A stretch of 5,663 nt of DNA, from positions 1-5,663 of the forward strand of contig JASHSW010000109.1 of assembly GCA_030038595.1 (NCBI GenBank). The letters run 5' to 3'. Numbering within the stretch: position 1 is the stretch's first letter; the number at the start of each line of letters is the position of its first letter. This DNA is from Methylovirgula sp. (GTDB lineage: Bacteria > Pseudomonadota > Alphaproteobacteria > Rhizobiales > Beijerinckiaceae). Of the stretch, positions 1 through 5,663 are shown in pieces. Under the pieces are notes generated by a model. The model saw only the letters and a list, made by a program, of their open reading frames with translations. It did not search any database and was not told where the DNA came from. The translations under genes were made by a program, and so were the position numbers.

Positions 1-605
1 TCGATCAGCGCATTGCCGGGCCCGGTGTCGAAGGCGATCGGATCGGCGCCGGCAAGAAAGGTGAGGTTTGCGACGCCGCCGATATTGAGCACGACGAGCG
101 GCCCGGCGAGCCCCGCGGCTTTGGCCAGCGCCTCATGATAGATCGGCACCAGCGGCGCGCCTTGGCCGCCGGCAGCGACATCGGCGGCGCGAAAATCATA
201 GACCACCGGCAAGCCGAGCCGGCGCGCCAGCGCCGCGCCATCGCCGATCTGCACCGTAAATCGATCCGCGGGCCGATGGATTACCGTCTGGCCGTGAAAT
301 CCAACGACCTCCGGTCGCGGCACGTTTTCGAGCGAAAGAAATGTCTCGACCGCCTCGGCATGGCGTACCGTCAGCATCGTTTCGGCCGCGCCGAGCGCGC
401 CCGGGCGGGCGCGGCGATCGCTTGGCTCGAGGCGGCTCGCCTCGTTCAGCGCGTCGCGCAGCAGAGCACGATCCTCGGCGCCATAGGGAAAGGAGCGCGC
501 CGGGCCCGCCGCCATCTGCCCCAGCCCGTCGGTCTCCAAATACGCAACGTCGATGCCGTCCATCGACGTGCCGCTCATCAGGCCGATCGCGCGGGTCAGA
601 GACAT
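1..605 (-). CDS. anmK: Anhydro-N-acetylmuramic acid kinase, N-terminal part (runs off the left edge)
   Basis: AnmK uses ATP to open the 1,6-anhydro ring of anhydro-N-acetylmuramic acid and phosphorylate it, giving MurNAc-6-phosphate. This is a cytoplasmic step of peptidoglycan recycling. About 201 codons are visible of a family length near 370, so the C-terminal half is missing. Reading from the ATG at 605-603, I see the phosphate-binding start GLMSGTSMDGID (residues 8-19), then HGQTVIHRP, the segment DFRAADVAAGGQGAPLVP, then VLNIGGVANLTF, and FDTGPGNALI just before the edge. All are hallmarks of this ASKHA-fold kinase family. AGGA at 617-614 lies 8 bases upstream of the ATG, supporting this start. 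The ATG at 612-610 belongs to another frame. The gene is divergent from tyrS. I see no damage in the visible part. The identification is very secure. Confidence 0.96.
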   Translation of the reverse strand, partial: MSLTRAIGLMSGTSMDGIDVAYLETDGLGQMAAGPARSFPYGAEDRALLRDALNEASRLEPSDRRARPGALGAAETMLTVRHAEAVETFLSLENVPRPEVVGFHGQTVIHRPADRFTVQIGDGAALARRLGLPVVYDFRAADVAAGGQGAPLVPIYHEALAKAAGLAGPLVVLNIGGVANLTFLAGADPIAFDTGPGNALI

Positions 606-628
606 CCGCCATTTCCTGGTTGCGCCCA

Positions 629-634
629 ACTATA
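629..634 (-). promoter_or_regulatory. Possible -10 element for anmK
   Basis: Read on the minus strand this is TATAGT, five of six matches to the sigma-70 -10 consensus TATAAT. It lies about 24 bases upstream of the anmK ATG, giving a short leader of some 17 bases. I find no convincing -35 hexamer 16-18 bases further upstream, so this is a half-site only and could be chance. Confidence 0.3.
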
Positions 635-692
635 CACGGAGCAGCGATTCGGGGTTTGGCGATTTCAGTTTTACGACGGCCGAGGATTCGGT

Positions 693-721
693 CTTGACGC
701 GGGGCAACGCGTAGTTAGGTT
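693..721 (+). promoter_or_regulatory. Possible promoter for tyrS
   Basis: CTTGAC at 693-698 matches the -35 preferred by alphaproteobacterial housekeeping sigma factors. TAGGTT at 716-721 is a moderate -10 match (four of six), with 16 bases between TTGACG and TAGGTT. Transcription would start near 728 and leave a leader of only about 14 bases before the TTG start. The position in a divergent gap supports it, but the -10 is weak and no start site has been mapped. I see no T-box-like leader; there is no room for one. Confidence 0.4.
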
Positions 722-741
722 CGCGCTCGCCAGAGGATCCA

Positions 742-2004
742 TTGCCGGAAACAATTCGCCCGAAGTCCGATTTTCTCGCCGTGCTTGCCGAGCGCGGCTT
801 TCTCCATCAATGCTCGGATCTCGCCCGGCTCGACGCAAAAGCCAAGAGCGGCGATCTCGTCGGCTATATCGGCTTCGATTGCACCGCGCCGTCGCTGCAC
901 GTCGGATCGCTCATTCAGATCATGATGCTGCGCTGGCTGCAGAAGACCGGCGGCAAGCCCGTCGCTTTGATCGGCGGCGGCACGACGCGGGTCGGCGATC
1001 CCTCCGGCAAAGACGAGAGCCGCAAGCTTCTTAATGAGAAGACAATCGAAGCAAATAAGGCGGGCATTCAACGTACGTTCGCCAGGTTCCTGCGCTTCGG
1101 CGCGGGCAAGACCGACGCGATCATGCCCGACAATTCCGAATGGCTCTTGGGCCTCAACTACATCGACTTCCTGCGCGAGGTCGGCCGGCATTTTTCTGTC
1201 AACCGCATGCTGACGATGGATTCCGTCAAACTGCGCCTCGACCGCGACCAGGAACTCTCGTTCCTCGAATTCAACTATATGTGCTTGCAAGCCTATGATT
1301 TCGTCGAGCTTCACAAGCGTTACGGCGTCAACCTGCAGATGGGCGGTTCGGATCAATGGGGGAATATCGTCATCGGCATCGATCTCGGGCGGCGGATGGG
1401 AACGGCGCAGCTCTATGGCTTGACTTCGCCGCTTCTGGCGACCGCTTCGGGGGCCAAGATGGGCAAGACCGCGCAGGGCGCGGTCTGGCTCGATGCCGAC
1501 ATGCTTTCCGTCTACGATTATTGGCAATATTGGCGCAACGCCGAGGACGGCGACGTCGGCCGATTCCTGAAACTCTTCACCGAATTGCCGCTCGCCGAGA
1601 TCGCTAGGCTGGAGGCGTTGCGCGATTTGGAAATCAACGAGGCGAAGAAGATCCTGGCGACCGAAGCGACCGCCTTGCTGCATGGCCGCGCCGCGGCGGA
1701 ACAGGCGGCGGAAACCGCGCGCCGCACGTTCGAGGAAGGTGCCCTCGCCGAGACACTGCCGAGCGTAGACATTCCGCGCCGCGACTTCGCAGCGGGGTTC
1801 GGCGTGCTTGCCGCTTTCGTAAGGGCCGGACTCGTCGGCTCGACCGGCGAGGCGCGCCGACAGATCAAAGGCGGCGGACTCAAAGTGAACGACGCGCCCG
1901 TCGAGGACGAGCGCGCCACATTGACAGAAGCGGATTTTGTCAATGGATTCATCAAACTATCACTCGGCAAGAAGCGGCACGTCCTGTTGAGGCCCGAGGA
2001 TTGA
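742..2004 (+). CDS. tyrS: Tyrosyl-tRNA synthetase, TyrS type, TTG start
   Basis: This enzyme charges tRNA-Tyr with tyrosine in the cytoplasm. The 420-residue product has the expected length and order. The class I Rossmann catalytic domain carries the HIGH-equivalent HVGS (residues 53-56), the tyrosine/ATP pocket stretch GGSDQWGN (201-208) and the KMSKS-equivalent KMGKT (239-243). An alpha-helical tRNA-binding region follows, then a C-terminal S4 RNA-binding domain around 350-410 with [12 protein letters not shown]. An in-frame TAG at 712-714 precedes it, and TTG at 742 is the first start codon after that stop. AGAGGA at 732-737 sits just upstream, and the N-terminus (KSDFL, then ERGF, then HQCSD) matches alphaproteobacterial TyrS, so TTG is preferred over the GTG at 781. 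The gene is divergent from anmK and is followed 61 bases later by a same-strand glycosyltransferase gene. It appears intact. Confidence 0.97.
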   Translation: MPETIRPKSDFLAVLAERGFLHQCSDLARLDAKAKSGDLVGYIGFDCTAPSLHVGSLIQIMMLRWLQKTGGKPVALIGGGTTRVGDPSGKDESRKLLNEKTIEANKAGIQRTFARFLRFGAGKTDAIMPDNSEWLLGLNYIDFLREVGRHFSVNRMLTMDSVKLRLDRDQELSFLEFNYMCLQAYDFVELHKRYGVNLQMGGSDQWGNIVIGIDLGRRMGTAQLYGLTSPLLATASGAKMGKTAQGAVWLDADMLSVYDYWQYWRNAEDGDVGRFLKLFTELPLAEIARLEALRDLEINEAKKILATEATALLHGRAAAEQAAETARRTFEEGALAETLPSVDIPRRDFAAGFGVLAAFVRAGLVGSTGEARRQIKGGGLKVNDAPVEDERATLTEADFVNGFIKLSLGKKRHVLLRPED

Positions 2005-2065
2005 GCCTCCCGGCTCGCCCAGTGCGAAGCTCGGCCGTTGCCATAGGAACCCGCAAGGCGCGCTG

Positions 2066-3241
2066 GTGTTTGTTGCACAGCGCGCGAGACTGGGAATGGA
2101 GCTGCTTTTCTCCTGCATTTGGGCGGCCGTCGTCGGCGCCTTGATCGTTCGCGCCGCCGGGCAGCGCCGCCTGCTTCCTTTGATCGAGCCCGTTTCCCCA
2201 CCCAAGGTCGCCCCGAACGTCACCGTGATCGTTCCAGCGCGCGACGAAGAAGCCAATATCGCGCGCTGTCTCCATAGTCTCGTCGCCCAGGACTACCCGT
2301 CCGAGCGCCTGCATATTCTGGTGGTCGACGATCAGTCGGCCGATTCGACGTTTGCCATCGCAATTTCGCTTGCCGACCGGCATCGCCAGCTTCGCGTGCT
2401 GAAAAGCCCGCCGCTTCCACCGCGTTGGATCGGCAAGTCGCACGCCTGCTGGATCGGGAGCCGCGCGGCGCCGGCGGATAGCCAATGGCTGTGCTTTCTC
2501 GACGCCGATATGCGCGCCGAGCCCGGACTTCTCGGAGCCGCCGTCGCATGCGCGGATCGGGAAAACCTCGATTTGCTGTCGCTCGCCCCGCGCCACGAGC
2601 TCAAGAGTTTCGCGGAACGGCTGGTCCTTCCCTGCGGCCTCTATTTCTTGAGCTTCTGCCAGGATCTGAAACGGCTGCAAGCGGACGACTGCGCCGACAC
2701 CACGGTGACGGGGCAATTCATGCTGGTGCGCCGCTCGGCCTACGAGCGGATCGGCGGGCACGCGGCGATTTCCGCCGCAATCTGCGAGGACGTTGCTTTG
2801 GCGCGCCTTCTAAAACGCAACGGCCGCGTTCTTCTGGGCGATGGCAAGCGGCTCCTTGCCACACGCATGTACACGGGCTGGCGGAGCTTATGGCCGGGGC
2901 TCGCCAAAAACCTCGTCGAAATGCTGGGCGGTCCGCGCGCGACGCTCAACGCCGCGCTGCTTGCGGTCGCTCTGGCTTGGGCGGCCTGGCTCCTTCCGCT
3001 CGCCGACGCGTTCGGCTGCGCGCGGCAAGTTCCGGGTAGCTGCGTTGCCTTGGTACCGGCGCTTTTGGGATCGGGCGCCGCGTTGGGATTGCACATCGGC
3101 GGCGCAGTCTATTTTCGCATTCCGCTCTGGTATGCGTTTTTGTTCCCGCTCGGCTATACGGCCGGCGCGGCGATGGCGATCGACAGCATAGGCCGCCGCC
3201 TGCGCCGCAAGGTCGTCTGGAAAGGCCGCACCTATCCATGA
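2066..3241 (+). CDS. Membrane-anchored family 2 glycosyltransferase (CrtQ/HpnB-like)
   Basis: The 391-residue protein (from GTG 2066) is a GT-A fold, GT2-type sugar transferase held in the inner membrane. One N-terminal membrane segment lies at about residues 11-31. The nucleotide-sugar domain follows, with VIVPARDEEANI (54-65), VVDDQSAD (86-93), the metal-binding DAD (146-148) and the probable catalytic-base pair ED (241-242) in ICEDVALARLLKRNGR. Next comes RMYTGWRSLWPGLAKN (267-282), in the position of the QxxRW-like acceptor region. Two or three hydrophobic spans lie between about 290 and 375, and the protein ends in WKGRTY. This layout resembles diaponeurosporenoate glycosyltransferase CrtQ and hopene-associated HpnB, so a lipid acceptor is likely, but donor and acceptor are unknown. 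GTG 2066 has AAGG at 2055-2058 (7-base spacing). ATG 2096 is an alternative start that would still keep the membrane anchor. The stop overlaps the next start (ATGA). Confidence 0.85.
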   Translation: MFVAQRARLGMELLFSCIWAAVVGALIVRAAGQRRLLPLIEPVSPPKVAPNVTVIVPARDEEANIARCLHSLVAQDYPSERLHILVVDDQSADSTFAIAISLADRHRQLRVLKSPPLPPRWIGKSHACWIGSRAAPADSQWLCFLDADMRAEPGLLGAAVACADRENLDLLSLAPRHELKSFAERLVLPCGLYFLSFCQDLKRLQADDCADTTVTGQFMLVRRSAYERIGGHAAISAAICEDVALARLLKRNGRVLLGDGKRLLATRMYTGWRSLWPGLAKNLVEMLGGPRATLNAALLAVALAWAAWLLPLADAFGCARQVPGSCVALVPALLGSGAALGLHIGGAVYFRIPLWYAFLFPLGYTAGAAMAIDSIGRRLRRKVVWKGRTYP

Positions 3242-4317
3242 GCGCGCGTCCGATCGAGCATCGCGACGGAGAGGCAAGCGGGGATGCCAAGCGCGCGGAA
3301 ACCGCTTCAAACCGCACCACGCTCTACGTCGTGCTGGCGGTCGCGGCGGTGGTCGCCCACGAACTCCAATGGGTTCTGCTGCCTTTCGTGATTTCCGGGC
3401 TGCTCGCCTATATCTGCACGCCGCTCATCGATTGGCTGACGGCGCGTTCCGGGACACCCCGTTTCGTTGCGGCAATCGCTTGTTTCCTGGCGCTTTTCAT
3501 CGTAGCCGGAATTTTCGCGGCGTTCGGCATACCGTCGCTCCTCCGCGAGTTGGCGCATCTTGCAACCAACCTGCAAGACACGTTGGAGCGCCTCGCCAAG
3601 GCCGCCATCGGGGAGCGCACCATAACGCTCTTCGGCCAGCCGATGAATGCCGCGCAATTGGCGACCGCAGCCGCAACCGACCTCCGTCAATGGATGGGGC
3701 AAACCGGCAGGATTGCGGCGCTCGGGTCGATGGCGTTTGCCGCAGCCTTCGGCGCCATTCTCCTCTTTGTCCTGCTCTTTTATTTTTTGATCAGCGGCCC
3801 CAGCCTGGCGCGCGGCATACTTTGGCTTTTTCCCGCCCGGGAGCGCCCGCTCGTGCGCGCCATCTGGCGGCGGCTCGATCCAGTCCTCAAGCGTTACTTC
3901 ATCGGCGTTATCCTGATCCTCCTTTATGCGATGGCCGCCGCCTATATCGGTCTCGGCCTCGTATTGGGAATCAAACACGCCGCGTTCCTGGCTTTCTTGA
4001 CCGGCATGCTGGAAATTATTCCGGTGATCGGGCCTGGCGCCTCCGCGGCGATCGGGGGTCTCGCCGCCGTCCACTATGCGAAAGGTATTGGTCTGATCAT
4101 CGGCTATGCGATCTATGCCGTCGTCCTGCGCATTTCGATCGATCAGATTCTGGGGCCGGTGGTGCTCGGGACAGCGGCGCGGCTGCACCCGGTCCTGATC
4201 ATTTTCTGCTTTCTCGCAGGCGGAGTTCTGTTCGGCCTGTCGGGAATTCTTTTGGCAGTTCCTGTCGCGCTCACGGTTCGAACTACGCTCGCCGTGTCGC
4301 GTGGAGAGATGGCTTAA
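3238..4317 (+). CDS. AI-2E family transporter (PF01594-type permease)
   Basis: This is a 359-residue inner-membrane protein of the AI-2E/PerM/TqsA-like family (formerly UPF0118). A charged N-terminus of about 25 residues is followed by hydrophobic spans near 28-60, 74-96, 162-187, 219-244, 247-280, 282-300 and 315-347. A soluble loop lies between the third span and about residue 160. Family signatures are visible: EIIPVIGPG (259-267) and DQILGPVVLG (302-311). Members have been linked to autoinducer-2 export, sodium/proton antiport and other substrates, so the family name does not fix the substrate. The ATG overlaps the TGA of the upstream glycosyltransferase by four bases, so the two are probably translated together. 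AAAGG at 3221-3225 is rather far (12 bases) from the start, consistent with coupling. A role in moving the glycosyltransferase's lipid product or precursor is inference from this context only. Confidence 0.9.
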   Translation: MSARPIEHRDGEASGDAKRAETASNRTTLYVVLAVAAVVAHELQWVLLPFVISGLLAYICTPLIDWLTARSGTPRFVAAIACFLALFIVAGIFAAFGIPSLLRELAHLATNLQDTLERLAKAAIGERTITLFGQPMNAAQLATAAATDLRQWMGQTGRIAALGSMAFAAAFGAILLFVLLFYFLISGPSLARGILWLFPARERPLVRAIWRRLDPVLKRYFIGVILILLYAMAAAYIGLGLVLGIKHAAFLAFLTGMLEIIPVIGPGASAAIGGLAAVHYAKGIGLIIGYAIYAVVLRISIDQILGPVVLGTAARLHPVLIIFCFLAGGVLFGLSGILLAVPVALTVRTTLAVSRGEMA

Positions 4318-4342
4318 GCTTGGAAATCGCAGAATGGCCGAC

Positions 4343-4363
4343 CGTCGCTCCAAAAGAGCGGCG
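4343..4363 (+). other. Hairpin in the gap after the permease gene
   Basis: Bases 4343-4350 pair with 4356-4363 to form an 8-bp stem with one G-T (G-U in RNA) pair and a 5-base loop (CAAAA). It begins 25 bases after the permease stop. A T-rich but interrupted stretch (TTTCCTTCTT, 4373-4382) lies about 10 bases downstream. It could be a weak terminator or an mRNA-stabilising structure. The missing T-run directly after the stem argues against a classic intrinsic terminator. The rest of the 4318-4432 gap shows nothing recognisable. Confidence 0.3.
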
Positions 4364-4432
4364 CCATGCAACTTTCCTTCTTCCCTGTGTATTTCTCATG
4401 CCTCGAAGAAATCTCGCGCCGGGGAAACAAGC

Positions 4433-5122
4433 GTGCGTGCTGCGCAGATCACCGCGACAGAGCGGCTAGGCCGCAGCCATCCATGGCTTGGCGCCTTGCT
4501 CGCGCCGCTCGATAGGTATTTGCGGCGCCGACAAGGCGTGCGCGAATATACCCGTTCCCCAACCTGCATTCTAAGAATTCAGGTTGTTGCGAGCGCCGCG
4601 GATATCAGCCTGGCCGATGGGGCGCGGCTGCGGCGCGGTGAACGGTTCGTCGACCTGCATCTCTGGAATGAGCACGTTCCATCGATACCGAGGCACGGCG
4701 CGACTCTCGGTTGGGCGCGGCGGATGAATCGCTGCTTTGCGGAATCGCTGCACGAACTTGCCGCCTATCTCGGCGCAAGACCCGAATTCGACGATGTGCG
4801 GATGATCCGCGCCAAGATGAGCCTCGGCCCGGCAGCGCGCGGCGACCAGATCGCGCGCATCGTCGCGCATTACGGATTCGAACGCGTCGCGGCGCCGCAA
4901 CCGCGCGCGCTCATCGAACGGATGCGCCGCCTGGGCGAGAATATCCTGGTCTCGCTTCTCGTCCTGGCGGGCAATTCCGCGGCGCTGAAAGCGGACACGC
5001 TGCGCCGCGACCGCACGCTCACTTTCCTGTCGCGTCGAAAGCTGGAGCATTTTCACGGATGCGGCCGCCGACCGCATGGATTGAAGCTTCGGAGCGCTGA
5101 TGGATTTGCCGACCGAAACTAG
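4433..5122 (+). CDS. YkoP-like conserved protein of unknown function
   Basis: The protein is 229 residues if it starts at GTG 4433. I prefer this start because GGGGA at 4421-4425 sits 7 bases upstream. The frame is open back to ATG 4301, inside the permease gene, and ATG 4334 is another option, but the extra N-terminus reads like non-coding sequence. No signal peptide or clear membrane span is visible, although 168-182 is a hydrophobic helix. Two recognisable blocks occur: LHLWNEHVPSIP (75-86), and a C-terminal stretch (168-205) with GENILVSLLVLAGN, then LKADTLRRDRT and FLSRRKLE. The first block, preceded by a glycine-containing turn (DGARLRRGE), resembles YkoP-family proteins, which as I recall occur beside glycosyltransferases and polysaccharide deacetylases. 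No catalytic motif is evident and the biochemical role is unknown. Its last 23 bases overlap the HpnI-like gene, suggesting co-translation. The reading frame is secure; the family name is moderately sure. Confidence 0.65.
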   Translation: MRAAQITATERLGRSHPWLGALLAPLDRYLRRRQGVREYTRSPTCILRIQVVASAADISLADGARLRRGERFVDLHLWNEHVPSIPRHGATLGWARRMNRCFAESLHELAAYLGARPEFDDVRMIRAKMSLGPAARGDQIARIVAHYGFERVAAPQPRALIERMRRLGENILVSLLVLAGNSAALKADTLRRDRTLTFLSRRKLEHFHGCGRRPHGLKLRSADGFADRN

Positions 5123-5663
5123 CCTCCTCTATCTTGCTTCGCATTTCTGTGACCTGCTCGCCGGGCTCGGCTGCCTTTATTTGCTCGTCGCCGCGGCCAT
5201 GGTGCTGCGTTTGCCCGAGCATCGTCGTTCGCGGTGCAAGCCGACGGCACCAATAACGATTCTGAAGCCGCTGCAAGGCGCCGAACCGAATCTGGTGCCC
5301 CGCCTTCGTTCGTTCTGTGAGCAGGAATTCGAGGCGCCTGTGCAGGTGATCTGCGGAATGCTCAACCGTTCCGACGCCGCCGTCCGCGCGGTGGATGAAA
5401 TCGCGCGCTCGGTGGCGAGTTCCATCGAGCTTAAGATCGATGCGCGCGAACGCGGTTCCAACCGCAAGATTTCGAACCTCGCTAACATGCAAATTTCGGC
5501 ACACAACGAGATCCTCGTTATCGCCGACAGCGACATCGAAGTCGGTCCCGATTATTTGCGAGACGTGGTCGCGGAGTTGGACAATCCCGACATCGGCGCG
5601 GTCACCTGCCTTTACCATGGCGTAGCGGCCTCGGGCATCTGGTCCCGTTTCGCGGCGCTTGCG
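5100..5663 (+). CDS. hpnI: HpnI-like hopanoid/ceramide-type glycosyltransferase, N-terminal part (runs off the right edge)
   Basis: The ATG at 5100-5102 opens a frame of 188 codons that is still open at the window end; the family is usually near 380-390 residues. A single membrane segment lies at about 9-37, followed by a GT21/GT2 catalytic domain. Visible motifs are ITILKPLQGAEPNL (52-65), NRKISNLANM (121-130), IADSDIEVGPDYL (141-153, with the metal-binding DSD) and GAVTCLYHG (166-174). This pattern matches HpnI, which adds N-acetylglucosamine to bacteriohopanetetrol at the inner membrane before HpnK and HpnJ act. It is also shared with bacterial ceramide glucosyltransferases. The usual VQDPADPA segment reads GMLNRSDAAV here (86-95), keeping only one Asp. 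GGAG at 5091-5094, 5 bases before the ATG, supports the start, which lies inside the YkoP-like gene. The C-terminal QxxRW region and any hpnJ/hpnK lie outside the window. Confidence 0.85.
   Translation, partial: MDLPTETSLLYLASHFCDLLAGLGCLYLLVAAAMVLRLPEHRRSRCKPTAPITILKPLQGAEPNLVPRLRSFCEQEFEAPVQVICGMLNRSDAAVRAVDEIARSVASSIELKIDARERGSNRKISNLANMQISAHNEILVIADSDIEVGPDYLRDVVAELDNPDIGAVTCLYHGVAASGIWSRFAALA

Noticed and set aside
196..612. Minus-strand frame starting at ATG 612-610, close to the anmK start
   Set aside because: It is in the wrong frame and gives an Arg/Gly-rich sequence. The frame from 605 yields clear AnmK motifs.
135..1034. Plus-strand open frame of 299 codons crossing anmK and the start of tyrS
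   Set aside because: It runs antisense to anmK and out of frame with tyrS, is Arg/Ala-rich, and has no domain. It is a shadow of the real genes.
715..1683. Long open frame of 322 codons on the minus strand opposite tyrS
   Set aside because: It lies entirely opposite a highly conserved tyrS, its translation has no recognisable domain, and long antisense frames are expected in GC-rich DNA.
2003..2016. Small hairpin (GAGCC, then TCCC, then GGCTC) over the tyrS stop codon
   Set aside because: It has only a 5-bp stem and no T-run after it, so it is too weak to call a terminator.
2005..2065. Separate promoter for the glycosyltransferase gene in the 61-base gap after tyrS
   Set aside because: I found no convincing -35/-10 pair; read-through from tyrS is the simpler reading.
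3307..4371. Minus-strand open frame of 354 codons opposite the AI-2E permease
   Set aside because: It is a charged, low-complexity antisense shadow; the plus-strand frame has all the permease family features.
3369..4469. Plus-strand frame of 366 codons overlapping the permease gene
   Set aside because: It is out of frame with the real permease and Arg-rich, with no membrane spans or motifs.
1..5663. CRISPR arrays, tRNA or rRNA genes, insertion sequences, attachment sites
   Set aside because: I saw no spaced direct repeats, clover-leaf candidates, transposase motifs or paired terminal repeats in the window.

Overview
The window is GC-rich DNA, roughly 60-65% G+C by eye, packed with genes. 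It looks like a chromosomal segment of an alphaproteobacterium, probably order Hyphomicrobiales and perhaps near the Beijerinckiaceae. That placement is inferred from the style of the TyrS and AnmK proteins, the divergent anmK/tyrS pair, and an HpnI-type hopanoid glycosyltransferase; no rRNA or other decisive marker is present. Six protein genes are visible, two of them cut by the window edges. I see no tRNA, rRNA, CRISPR array, insertion sequence or other mobile element.

Left part (1-2004): the N-terminal half of anmK (anhydro-N-acetylmuramic acid kinase, cell-wall recycling) runs leftwards off the window. It is divergent from tyrS (tyrosyl-tRNA synthetase), which runs rightwards from a TTG codon. 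The 136-bp gap between them carries a plausible promoter for each gene. These are ordinary housekeeping genes.

Right part (2066-5663): four same-strand genes follow tyrS. They are a membrane-anchored GT2 glycosyltransferase of the CrtQ/HpnB-like type, an AI-2E family polytopic permease whose ATG overlaps the previous stop codon (ATGA), a soluble protein resembling the YkoP family, and an HpnI-like (GT21/ceramide-glucosyltransferase-type) glycosyltransferase that starts inside the YkoP-like gene and runs off the right edge. Two overlaps and short gaps suggest one or two transcription units. The only sizeable gap, 4318-4432, holds one hairpin.

Interpretation: the right part looks like an envelope glycolipid cassette, with two membrane glycosyltransferases acting on a lipid acceptor (a hopanoid, polyprenyl lipid or ceramide), a permease that could move lipid or substrate, and a conserved protein of unknown function. 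Only the HpnI-like gene has a close experimentally characterised counterpart family (glycosylation of bacteriohopanetetrol). The joint role of the other three is inference, and this is the part of the window most worth a second look.
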